DNA of 64,000 nucleotides from Nectonema munidae (taxonomy: Eukaryota; Nematomorpha; Nectonematoida; Nectonematidae), in contig JAUIRK010000855.1 in NCBI GenBank assembly GCA_030549495.1, positions 2,413,501 to 2,477,500 on the forward strand, given 5' to 3'. Shown here piece after piece: positions 12,380 through 24,099 of the stretch. The notes under the pieces were generated by a model, which was given only the letters and a program-made list of their open reading frames with translations, did not search any database and had not been told where the DNA came from. Numbering within the stretch: the first letter of the stretch is position 1; each line of letters begins with the position of its first letter. Position numbers and translations under genes: made by a program.

Positions 12380-14109
12380 ATAATGATGATTATTTAAATA
12401 ACTTATTCATCGCTTTGAACTATATACACAAAGAGAAGCAGCGGTGTATATAGAAAAGGAGGAGATAGATATCTATGCAAAGATACCTGAAATGGTGGAC
12501 AGATATTTCGGTCATGCAAAAAGGTATTTAACAGAATGTAGGTTTCCTTAGCTTCTTACAGCATTACATTTAAAGGCTTATTTGTTTATTCTTCAAAGTT
12601 TGAACTATTATATACACACACACACACAGATATATATTATATATATACTCTGCTTTTGTGAGTGGCTTATATATAGACATATATTATGACAGCTAAATAA
12701 GATTATTGATTTGGATAAAATTAAAATATCGTAAATCTATATATATGCAAAACAGAAAGGTAAAACCTCAAATAGTAATAGGCTTTGCACTTGTCATATC
12801 GATTATGTGGAGACGGTGTATTGATTAAGTTCTAATCAAAATAGAGTTTAGAAACGAATCAATAAAAATATACTTGTACGCTAGGATAAATATATAATTG
12901 ATGGATTCCACGCGTCTGAAATTTCGGATCGCCACCTGATCTTTAATTCTATAATATATTTTTTACTTGTCGCGCTCTTACATTCAATTTGCAGTGATTG
13001 TTATTTTTTTAATCAAAGTTTTTGGATGTTATAAAAAATTTCATATAAAAAATTTGAAACCCTAGAAATTAAATCCCTTGCAAAAATTCAAACTCCAACT
13101 ACGAAGCCTATCCCTATAAAATCTCGGACTCAGCCCAATCTGGATATTAGGTCCGAGCCAATAACTGCAAACTTGAATGCGGCCGTATGAGCACATTTTA
13201 TGAGCAAGGAATCTTTATTCAACTACTTTTTTTTGTTTACAATCGAATAATTTATTTGAATTAAATTTTCCAACTTTCTCTTTTTTTTTATTTTTTTTTA
13301 ATTTCTTTTCCAATGTCAGTAAGAGAAAATGGTTGAAATAAATCCTATCATTTATTTGTTTGAATAACTTAACGTTTTGAAAAATTTTAGGAATATTTCA
13401 TCAATAAGACACACGGATCTAGTGCTTCATTCCCGATCGTAACACATTCAAATAGATCTCTGATTGCAAAATCCTTTTCTATCCAATCATTAGGGAAAAT
13501 AATTCTTCCACTGGATACAATACCTACCGACCATAAAAAGAATGCCAACATTCAAACAGTTGTCAAGCTTTTCATTCTTAAAGCGTACTAACTTTGCAAA
13601 ATTGTCATTCCTACAATAAAATCCGGAATTTTAAAGTTTTGCAGACAAATTATGAAACGATGTTTGAGACCAGAAACTAACTTTTTTAGACCTAAACATG
13701 GAGCTGTACAATCTCCCCCCTCCCCTTCATAAACCCTTCTTTAAAAATGGCTTATATTTATTTAGTTTATTAATTGTAGAAATTTACAAATTTATTTACT
13801 CTGCTATTCAAAGTAATATATCTTTGTAAAATTTCAAAAAGTATTTCATGATAGAATTATTAACATTAAATTTTCAAAAAAATCACTTTTTGGCTTACAA
13901 AATCTCGTTTTGAATTGAAAGTTTTATCAAGAGATTTTTGGTAATAACACGACTTTTTCTGTGAAGCTTATCCAGTCCAAAAAAATATTCGTTTCACCTT
14001 TTATATCTGAGAACATCAAATTTGTATGTTCTATCACAAGATATTTTGTTGTGAAAATGAGTGAAACTTTATCTCATTTTCAAGCTCTTCACATTTTTGA
14101 CAGTACCCC
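12380..14109. other. AT-rich DNA with CA/TA runs, no gene seen
   Basis: Holds a CA/TA run at about 12,612-12,650 and a short inverted CTCGGAC/GTCCGAG pair near 13,120-13,160. No coding signal. Confidence 0.55.
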
Positions 14110-15050
14110 AACTTTGAACGATTTTCCTTCATAAAAGCCGGTTAGCTCTTTGACAACACTCCGCGCTCATCGTGGCCTTGTGATATCCACCTTTTTACTA
14201 CCTCTAACTAACTTTTCATTTTATATTGCTTTGCATTTAAATAGGTTGTTGTAATCTACCTTATATGATTTTATATTCAAATCTTAGTCTTCTCATATCA
14301 ATGTCTTCTTCTTCTTCTTCTTCTTCATGAAGAATGGTGATTTCTGAAGGCACACACAAAATACACACTCATAGATATAGACAAACAGATTCAGATTAAC
14401 ACAATATGTGGTTGTGTACGAGAAGTTGATAGGGGTAGCCCGCCCCTGTCACGACTTTCCCGGGCAAATCTAAATTCGACACACAACTTATGGGTTAAGG
14501 AAAAACTTACGAAATACTTTCTGAAACGCATTTTCTGTTAAACTTTAGTAAACTTGAAAGAGAAGGTGATATGGGTGTCTGTGTGACTGTGTCTCTGTGT
14601 GTGTGTGTGTGTATGCCTGCAGTGATTATAAGTGTTGGCACCCTCCTTATCTAAATGAAAATGATATGGGTGATACAGTGGTTTCATTGTTGATATTGCT
14701 ATTCCATTTGACAGAACACACTTCTGCACTAAGCTCATCCATCCACGAATGGAACAATGCGCACATTATCTATTTGTTTTTTTGTCTGTCAATCAGCTTA
14801 TTAACTCCTCCCCCATCCCTAAACCGGCACACCTCACTCATGAATGTCTTATTTATCTGTCATGATGGTGGCTGCCTTGTCACTCATATCCTATCTACCT
14901 CTTCTTCCTTTTTTTGTGTTGACAGGAGGGAGGTTGTCTTTAACTTTCGCTTAAACTTATTCTTGAACTCATACACTCTTCGCGACCACATGTCGCCTTG
15001 TTCTTGGGTCATTGGCATTTTCGCTTATTCCTTACCCGATCTGAAAGCTT
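14110..15050. promoter_or_regulatory. Second GC-richer island, candidate regulatory or untranslated region
   Basis: Composition is richer in C and G than the flanks, with a (TTC)n run at about 14,305-14,328 and a TG run at 14,594-14,612. A 172-codon + frame (14597-15115) spans it but begins in the TG repeat, is Ser/Leu-rich without domain signatures, and runs into AT-rich DNA. I read it as noncoding. Confidence 0.3.
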
Positions 15051-15217
15051 ATTTTTTTTTGATCAAAATAAAGAATCCACTACAATTTGATTATAAAAAA
15101 TTTCAATCAGAATAAATTCATATTTTAAATATTCTTACTATTTTTTTGTGTTTTAAAAAAATAGTTATAAATTTTATTATTGTATCAAAAAATATCTTGA
15201 ATCAAGGACTTTCTATA

Positions 15218-15300
15218 GGGGCGTGAGTAAGGTTGGTTAGACAACTGGTGTTCGATAATTCAAGCTCTTGGGTTCGATCCGCAATCACACCTACTTTTCT
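15218..15300 (+). mobile_element. tRNA-derived SINE head, copy 2 (best preserved)
   Basis: GGGGCGTGAGTAAGGTTGGTTAGAC followed about 30 bases later by B-box GGTTCGATCC at 15271-15280. Spacing and sequence mimic a tRNA 5' half and T-arm, but the anticodon arm and 3' acceptor do not fold, so it is a SINE rather than a tRNA gene. Confidence 0.75.
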
Positions 15301-16032
15301 CATAATTCAATGCAAGCGGCACAATTGTACTTCTTGATGAAAACACCCCATGGTTCTTTTACCATTCTATATATACGCTATAAATAATTTATATTGTTTC
15401 TGGAACTCAAAAACTTGATATTTACTTTTTTTCCGAAAATTGATTATAAGTGTATTTTATTGAGCGATAAACCATGCAGAATTTTTTTTTATCAAATTCA
15501 AGCTAAGAACCATTTTCTCTCTACATTGAGTCATATTAAAGAAGAAAAAGTTGGAAACATATGTTAACCACATGATAAAACAAATCCTTAATACACTTCC
15601 TAGTTTTGTGATCATAGCACTCATGAGGCGCTCGAGCCATTAACATTACAAATATAAAATCTATTTTCAAATTGGCCTTCCAAAAGATATATTTTCCACA
15701 AGAACTTTTTTTTTTTAAAAATTTGGCAAAAATCCTTTTGTGCATTCATATTTTTTAAAAACAAAAGCTTTCAACATTTTAAATAATTTTAATTTTATAT
15801 TTTTCTTTCCAGAGTAAACCCTGAATCCAGGAACACCATATTTACGATTTTAACTACATTTTGGAAAATCTTAACTAACTTTTTTTACATCTTTTCGCGG
15901 TTTTAACTGATTTTAATCCTTTCTCTACAAACCAGTATTAAAATATTTATTTCATGGCGAGGATAAGAAGACCAAACTTCTTCTAAATATGCGAACTATT
16001 TTATCTTATGTATATATATATATATATGCAAA
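15301..16032. other. AT-rich DNA, no gene seen
   Basis: A 69-codon minus frame at 15536-15745 has no motif. A TA run at about 16,012-16,027 directly precedes the hAT element. Confidence 0.6.
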
Positions 16033-16486
16033 CAGTAAGGTAGCCAAAAATTGATATTTGGAGGGGCCAAATGGGGCACTAATATACATGCTCATCTACT
16101 GGCTTGTTCTGAAATTAAAGCATCAAATGCTGCTTCTAACAACTCTTCTCTTTGTGTTTATAAGCTCCCATCTCTACTTGTGTCCTATTTCTTTGTTAAG
16201 ATTTGAGATGTTATCATGGTCAATATTTCTTATCTTTGTTTCTCATAGCAAAGAGAAAATTTTTATTGTAAATTTGCTTTCTTATTACAGGTAGAAGGCC
16301 CATCTTACAAAGTTAACGGTTTGATCGTTACCGTCAATGATATCAAGAATTTATTCATATAAAAGCCCAGAGTCAAAAATTGATTCATTTTAATTTGTAA
16401 ATTTCAATTTTTTGGTGGTGGGGCCCATAACTTAGATGAAGGGGCCCGGCTCCAAGTGCCACCATAAATGCCCAGCTACGGGGCTG
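16033..16486. mobile_element. hAT miniature element with perfect 8-bp duplication
   Basis: The left end CAGTAAGGTAGCCAAAAATT and the inverted right end CAGCCCCGTAGCTGGGCATT share the CAG....GTAGC pattern common in hAT elements. The element is 454 bp and flanked by TATGCAAA on both sides (16025-16032 and 16487-16494). The interior has no transposase homology, so it is non-autonomous. The intact duplication suggests it is fairly young. Confidence 0.88.
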
Positions 16487-19400
16487 TATGCAAATATCAC
16501 ACATTTGATTATTCTGTTTCGATTGGTTCAGGGATATTTATTAAATACTAACTTATATTAGGGGTGACAAACTTGGTTTATTTTTGAATGTGTTAAAGCT
16601 TGAGTTTTCCATTTTTCCAATTTTTCTTTTACAGTATAGTGGCATTAGAATTATCATCCGATGTTGATATGATTTATTGCTTTTATCAATCAATATCTTG
16701 AGAATTAACTTTTGGTGAAAAGAATATTTCGCTAGACATCTAATTTATTATGAAACTCTAAGTTACCAATCATAATTACAAACAGATCATTTCAAAGATA
16801 CATGAAATCTCCGTAGACCGTAGAAGAAATCTCTGTAGACCGCCAAGATAGTAACAGATGATGTAGAATGTTTATGAAACCTTTTGAACTCTGTACCAAA
16901 AACAAATACTGCACTTGTGGGATTTCATAGAGTACTTGAAACTCAGGTATAGCTGGACACCATCCTAATAATATGGAAATTTTGGGACATCCTGAAGAAA
17001 GAGCAAAACTTTAGCGATGTAAACATCAATCAACATTTGGCACGTAATTCATGTCAACGACAGAGAAAGAAATATTGATTTAATTAAAAGCAGTAGCGGA
17101 TAACATTGGTTTATAATTTTAATAAATAAACTTTTTTATTGTTTTTTAAACTTTTCATTTGTGCTAATAAAAAGATGTCTCTTGAGAAGGGATGACATTT
17201 TAATCGAAATCTGGAAAGAATAAATTTAATACAAACAATAACATTTATTCCGTTATCGTGGATTTGAATTGCGATTCTTTGAGTCTTTGTGAAAACCTAT
17301 AGGATTTTTTCAAAAATGTTCCAAGTTTTACACCCCTCTGTTCTACTTTTTTGTATAGAGAGCGTGTTGTTATACAGTGTAGCAAAAATTTTCCTGTAAT
17401 AGTGCTGTCGTGTGTGGATTGATTCGTTTTACTTAAAACGTAAGTACAGTTCCTCTTACTTCACTTCACTGAATTTGGACTGGCAGACATTTGTTCCAAT
17501 TGGTAATCTCACTTCGGATATTCACGTAATTATAAAAATATGATTAAATTTATAATAATTACTTTATTAATAAAGATTTTAGTTATAGTTAATTAGTTTA
17601 TAAGTTCTTTTTAATAAAAATCAGGTATCATTACAGATATATTCCTTATTTACACCCCCCCGTCCCCAATAACCCAGATCGTTTTATGATATCACTTTGT
17701 TTCGAGCAAATCTATAGAAGCAAAATGGCAAACTCATTTGCTAGAATTTAAAATCAAAATTATTAAAGGAAAAATAAAATCATTTATTTCACCTTGTAAA
17801 TATTTCAAAATATTTTCATATACATCGTTTTATTTCAATTTGTTTAAAAAAACGAAAAATTTCTAAAGGTATTTACAAGGTTGAGCTTTTTCAACTTTCA
17901 AAAAAGTGAATATCAAGTAAAAAAAGTTATTTTTTATTTTATTTTTTGAAAAAGTAAAATGCATTGCTTCATTTTTTAATTTGCTTAAAAAAGATGGAGG
18001 CAATTAAAATATTTTCTTTAATGGCTCAACTAATACAAAAACTTAATTCCTTAGTCTAAATGTTTAAAATTTTAGAAATGGTATTATTAGTGAAAATATA
18101 TTGTTTTTGAATTTTAATTTGCAGAAATTTGTCATTTCATTCAAGCATATCAAATTGTATCTTTTTTACATCTCGTAACCCTTCATACATGTGTCTATTT
18201 CTTCGATTAACTTAGATGAGCGATGAAGATTTGTGTTTACAAATATTTTTCGATTTGGTTGTTGAGAAAAATTTGTTGATCAGTCTCACCATAACCGTTG
18301 AAAATTGTATTGTCAATTTTTTCCCAATTTAATACATTCCTTTTGGTGGACATTTTTTGTTTAGAATATTTTTCACAGTTTTTTTAAAATTTTTTGAAAA
18401 AAAAACGCCTCAAAGATCGTCATTATTTTTTTTTTATAAAAATTGAACTCAGATTTTTCATAATTATAAACAAAATTAATCTTGAATAAGTGACTTAGGT
18501 AGTTTGTAAATTTTCTTCATATTATAGAACTTGGAAAACGGTGTGAGACAAAATCGAAATTGCTTGTTTCAATAGTTTCACTAAACTTTGACATTTTTCC
18601 ACGTTTACGTTCTTTCACAAAGTGATTCATAAAATTATCCTCCTTTTCTGTTTTTACGATTTCAATCGTTTTTAATGTTCAAAAATATTCTAAAGCTGTA
18701 AAGAACATGTGTGTATAAAGCAAGTTTATAATAATAGGTCTAGCAAAGTACACTATATATATGAAGACAAATTGATTAAAAGAAAGAAGAATAGTCAAAA
18801 ACAATGTAATACAACACACCTTTTTAGAAAGATTTAAATTACGACCATATGGTTATATGGATCTACATTAATTATGAATATACTTACAAAAAGGTAAACT
18901 TGCGGATTATGGAAAACACAAAAATACGACATATGTGAAAGGGAAAAAATGTTTCCCCTAGGGGAAGGTGAAATTTGGAGATTCCGAAAGCACTATAATA
19001 GACTCAATCCATTAGCATAAATGCTTCCCGGAAATATTACAGAGGCGAAATGATGCTTGACAGATGTGGACATATAACATTTGTTCAAAAAAGAGTATAA
19101 CTGCACACAAACCAGTTATCAGACTACCAGGACAGAGGGTGAAAAGCGACAGGAGTGAAGTGTGAATGTGATTGTTCGAATATAAGAAAGAATATATGAA
19201 TTTATATATATATATATATCAAGGGAGTTACAGATTGAGTGGCTTAATTTTTTTTAAAAAACTTCATTTTTTGCTTTTTTTTTACCAAAGAACTATTTCA
19301 TAGCATTTTAACAAAGCTTTTGATTCAAGGATAAAACATAGCTTTTTTATAATCATTTTAGTCCAAACATATTTTGCTATTTTTGCGGATAAAAATATTT

Positions 19401-20400
19401 CCTTTTTGTATCTTTGAATTTAAATGAAAAAATCTAGATAATCTATCTGCTTTTCTTGTAATTCCTTCCTTAAGAGACATCATTTCTTCGGGAATGTCAA
19501 GATATTTAACTTTTCCAAGCTTAAATTTCTATATTTTTCCATTAATTTTTTGTGTATACATCACTTAATATATCTCAATATACAACTTACAATCACCTCT
19601 ATCTCTTTTCTCTCCTTTTCTTTCCCTAGATAAATTATGTTTTGCTATGCTATATATATATGAAGATTGGCTTCCCGTTTTTTCATATATCTACTTCACT
19701 CAGATTTTCTTTGCCGCAATAATCTGCTAAAAATCACTTGTCCAAATTTTGCAAAATTCCCATTTCTTTAAAATAAGGAAAAATTTTTAAAGTAATTTGC
19801 GAATTTGCGCCAGTATGTATACTTTGGATAATGTCAAATGGAAAATTTCTTTTCTTAATCTTCTCCTCTTTAAGAGTATCAAGAGCTGACAGAAATCTAT
19901 AACGTTTTTCCAGCCCACAAGTTCGTTAATCAAACATTTGAAAAGTTAGTATTTAGAAAAGTAGATATATATATATAAGATTTGAAAGAATTAGAAACCG
20001 CAAATAAACGGTAACATATGTTATTTTGCGTATTATAATATTTTTCTGCTTGATTTTAAACCGCCATATTTCATTTAAAATTTTGGTGTAACGAACTGAC
20101 GGAAAAGAAAAAAGTCGCATATTTTAAAGAGAAGAAGACTAAAAAGAGAAATTTTCTATTTGAAAGTATTCCAAAGTATATGCAATCAAAAGGAGTTAAA
20201 AAAACGACAAGACATTGTGTATTTTAAAAAAAAAAAAAAAAAAATAAAGCAAAAAACTGAAATAGTTTTTCATAAAAAAAGTTTTTTAATAATTTTTGGA
20301 AAAATATTTATTTAATTTGTTTTTATACACAACGCTTGAAGACGAGCAAAAATTATTCTACGATTAAAATATCTATCTAATTTATCTTGCTTATATAGGC
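16487..20400. other. AT-rich DNA, no gene seen
   Basis: Nearly 4 kb of AT-rich sequence with short TA runs (about 19,202-19,219) and a poly-A run at 20,227-20,243. No open frame, splice-like exon or transposon end could be supported. Confidence 0.55.
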
Positions 20401-20960
20401 TATAGAAAGCATAAATAATGATTACTTTTCCAGTGAAACACTTTTTCGATCTGATTTGTCTATCTTAAGATTTGAGAATACAAAAAGTGGTGAGGTGGGG
20501 TCGATAGAAGCGATAAATACACTCTTCCTCATCTTTTTCACGTGGCTGGTATATCACCTTTTATTTAATTGCAATTTTTTAATTGAATTAGATTGTTATT
20601 ATTGCTTAATTCTTCCATTATTAATTTACGCACACAATGCCACCATACTCCAGCGCTAAATGAGATCGCGTTAAAGGGTATATATGGGCTTTGTGTGGGA
20701 TGCAAATTTGTGATTAATGTGGTGTAGCATTTGCATTTAAAAAAAAGTGTTTCATTTGTTTCATTATGGTGTGTGGAAGAATTTCCCTAGACATTGTTGC
20801 AGAAAAACAAAGACCTTTTTCTCTTTCAACACTAAGGCATAGTGATGCTTATAACAATGGAAGTACTACCATATCACCTGGATTTGAATTTAGATCAGCT
20901 CTGTTCAACCGTCTAATCCAATGGGAAAGGCCAACGCGAAAATACGCTTGACAATTTTTC
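20400..20960. other. Slightly richer stretch with homeodomain-like cores
   Basis: Contains several TAATTG/AATTAA/TTAAT cores between 20,560 and 20,740 and two short + frames (20456-20659, 20766-20951) without recognisable domains. It could be conserved noncoding DNA, but the sequence alone does not decide. Confidence 0.25.
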
Positions 20961-21762
20961 AAGTGTTCCGGTTGAAATTTTTTTTCCAAATAAATACAAT
21001 ATGTTATCATCCTTTTACTTAAGTAAATATCTTATTTTGGAAGAATGTTATTTCAAATAATTAGCCTTAAGTTTCAATATTTTGAAGTGTTATGATCTAC
21101 CTTCATAAGTTGAATAAGTTGAAGTTTTAGTTTCTTTGATGAAAAATCTTCAGACTCTGATCATCATCAGACTATTGAATAAATTTCTCAAATCTGTAAT
21201 ATCATTTCAGTAACTATATTAATGAATTATAATAACATATTTATATATTATAACATATTTTTATTAATGAATTATAGCAACAAAATTTATAGCAACACCA
21301 GGATCATATGGTAAAATTTATTGACAGTAAAATCATTTAAAAAATTTATTTAGTCAATGTCACACCTCTTTATACAAGTAATATTTCGATGGCGTATAAT
21401 GAAGCAGCTATTCGAGTTTAAGGATCTCAAATAAGACTTCATGCCAATTTGTTCTCTCCAAAATGACGTCATTTTCTCTACTATAAAACAGATTTCCTTG
21501 TGTCTAGAAATTTGTCACTTTATACCCTTTCTGCCAATAATCTTTCGTTCATGTTTACGAGATCCATCGCTAAAATTGGGAAGCGTGGAGCGCAACTAAC
21601 CATTATGTGTCTTCCACTTCCAGAAAATGAAAAATGAGATTGCGAAACACCATCTTCCACATCCTGTAAATTGAGTAACTCTGTCTTTTTGGCTACCATC
21701 AATATCAAAATCGCTTTCCAACCAATCACGCCTTTACAAAATTAAATCGATACTAGAATGAT
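20961..21762. other. AT-rich DNA with a full CRE palindrome
   Basis: A 16-bp perfect palindrome with core TGACGTCA lies at 21460-21475. The minus frame at 21520-21729 has no domain. Otherwise plain. Confidence 0.5.
21460..21475. promoter_or_regulatory. Perfect palindromic CRE (TGACGTCA)
   Basis: AAAATGACGTCATTTT reads identically on both strands and contains the full CREB/ATF consensus. No promoter or gene is visible beside it. Confidence 0.35.
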
Positions 21763-21820
21763 GCGGGATCGAACCCAAGACCTTGAGGTATCGAAACACA
21801 GTATCTAACCAACCCTACTT
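21763..21820 (-). mobile_element. tRNA-derived SINE head, copy 3
   Basis: On the minus strand GTAGGGTTGGTTAGATAC is followed by B-box GGTTCGATCC (complement at 21766-21775). The pair is arranged as in the copy at 15218; the 5' GGGGCGTGA is not clearly kept. Confidence 0.7.
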
Positions 21821-22314
21821 TATCATTGAAAATATTATGAGAAACAAAAACTTTAACGCGATAAAATGTAAATTTGAACGAAAATTGTTATTTTGTTATC
21901 ATTACAATTTCAGCTTATGTAGCGTAAGGGTTTGCCATTTTAAACTCCAAATGCGGAATTACTATATATCATCATGCTTTCAAAAATAGTTAAATTTACG
22001 CCCAAATTTTTCATATGGTTTTACCTTCACTGAATATTTGAGTGTAAAAACAATTTTTGGTTTTCGTATAGTACTAAATAACTTAAAAAATATCCCAAAT
22101 TTATAGAATTTAAAATTATAAAAGAAATGTTTTATATTAATTTTTTATTTTTTTTTAAATTTTTTATAGAAAACAAAATTGATAGACATGTAGGATATAT
22201 TGGTTGGTTCGTTGATTGGAGATATTAAAAAGCACGTTCAGCCTTAAGGCTATATGCTCGCAATATGCTTGAGATGGTTAATGAGACGGTAGTGGTGTTG
22301 AAACTACTTAAATA
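21821..22314. other. AT-rich DNA, no gene seen
   Basis: Plain sequence leading into the tandem block at 22315. A short palindrome AGCCTTAAGGCT lies near 22,240. Confidence 0.55.
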
Positions 22315-22740
22315 TGACAGTTCATGTCAAAATTAAAAGTTTTATCGCAATAGGTATAAAAAGCTTTTTACAAATATATATCCATTTTCAAGATTCCTAA
22401 ATTTAGTGGTGATGTTCATTTTTATGAAAATCAATTAAACCTGTCAAAAAATTATTTAAATTTGACAGCTCATATTAAAATTAAAATTTTTATTGAAATA
22501 CGTATAAAAAGTTTTTACACATATATTCTCTTTTTCAAGTATGCGGAATTTAGTGGTGATGTTTATTTTTTAAAAGCATCAATCAAACCTGTCAAAAATG
22601 ATAAATATGACAGTTCATGTCAAAAATAAAATGCTGTATTTAGTGGTGCGATGTTCATTTTTATGAAAATCAACCAAATGTGTCAAAAAAATCAATCAAA
22701 CCTATCAATCAATGACAAATATTAATACTTTAAAATAAAT
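22315..22740. repeat. Tandem repeat, ~147-bp unit, about three copies
   Basis: TGACAGTTCATGTCAAAA-type unit starts lie at 22315, 22463 and 22608. Each unit carries TTTAGTGGTGATGTTCATTTTT and ends near AACCTGTCAAAAA. The third unit lacks about 90 bp internally and gains a few bases. No coding content; it looks like a short satellite-like block. Confidence 0.88.
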
Positions 22741-24099
22741 TCTACTTGTATAAAATTTCTTTCATAACTATTTTCTTAATTTATTTAATAAACCAACTTT
22801 TGGTGTTTAATTCACTCAAAATATTTCATTTGTGGGTAAATTAGGTATCTCGAAGGACCTCCATCGTTTTGGCTAAAAATTCGTTATCGACTGGTTTCTC
22901 TACGTCCGTTATAATGTACTTTGTACAGTATGTAATTATGCTATTCATTCTATGATGATCTTTCGTTGGTAGCTCTACTTTCATCATAAATTTATTGTCT
23001 GCAACCGAATTTCGAAAAAACCTTTCTAGAGATTTATATAGAATAGACTTTACCCGATCTCAGAGTTTATCTATTAGAGAATCTTTTTGATTAATCTTTT
23101 TTTTGTTATCATCATGTCTTTTATTATCAGGTGTTATGAAAAGATGTTAAGTCAGAATATTTGTCAATCAATCCCAGTTCAAAAGTTGCTTTCCTCATGA
23201 AATTATTCGTGATGTTCATTTTTCAATTACAAAAATTTGTCTACCTCATCTTCTAAAAGGATCTCTCTTTCACTCCAAAGAAATATGTTTGATAACTCTG
23301 ACAGATTGAAAATTTTTCTAATTTCATACCCATCTTAATTGCAATCATAGCTGAGAAGCAAAGGTGTAAATATTTTTCATTCGCAAACGAGAATTCTTGT
23401 TCATGGTCAATATCTTTTGTGAAATACCCAATATTAGACCATTACACCACTTCCAAGTTCATTGAAATCAAATCGATCTTACTTTTAGTTCAGACACCTT
23501 CAAATTATGAAGTATCTTCAAAAGATTCTATAATGCCTTTTCGTTTTCCAATTTTTAAAATAAATATTTCATACTCAACATGAATGAAGAAAGTAAAATA
23601 AGCGAAAATTAAATAAAATTTTAATATTTGTACAATATAACCAAACGATTTTTGAAAACGTTTCACAGAAATGATTTTTTGGAAAAAAAACTGATTTTCA
23701 AGCATACATCACTTATTTAATTGATAAGATTAGATATTTTTAATTTGAAGGATATTTTTAGAGAGAATTTTATTCCCAATTAAAATTTCGATTGAGGATT
23801 TTCTATCGAGTAACGATTTTTATGGACTTAATTTAAATATAATATAGAAGCGTTTGAAACTGCATAGAAATATAAATGTTCAGTAGTCTTTCTAAAATAG
23901 ACGCTAAGTTATAAATTATCTATAGGGATAATTTCAAAATTTTATAAATACATAGGATTTCCATGCTTGTTTATCATAATAAATGAGTACAAAAGTTCAA
24001 TTCCTTATTTTTTATTTATTTAAAAGCTCAATCTATAACAATTCTAATGAAAAATATGCATGCTTTAGTTTTTTTCTAAAATGTCAAATTCGTTTATAA
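22741..24099. other. AT-rich DNA, no gene seen
   Basis: Short minus frame at 23505-23705 without motifs. The segment at about 23,718-23,760 resembles the one at 27,797-27,835, on the far side of the tandem array, so the array may be flanked by related sequence. Confidence 0.5.

Noticed and set aside
14597-15115. 172-codon + strand frame as a protein gene
   Set aside because: It starts inside a TG microsatellite, lacks any recognisable domain, and ends in AT-rich sequence. GC elevation alone can explain its length.
15218-15300. A functional tRNA gene
   Set aside because: A- and B-box-like parts are present but no anticodon arm or acceptor stem forms, and related heads occur at three other places, so SINE is the better reading.
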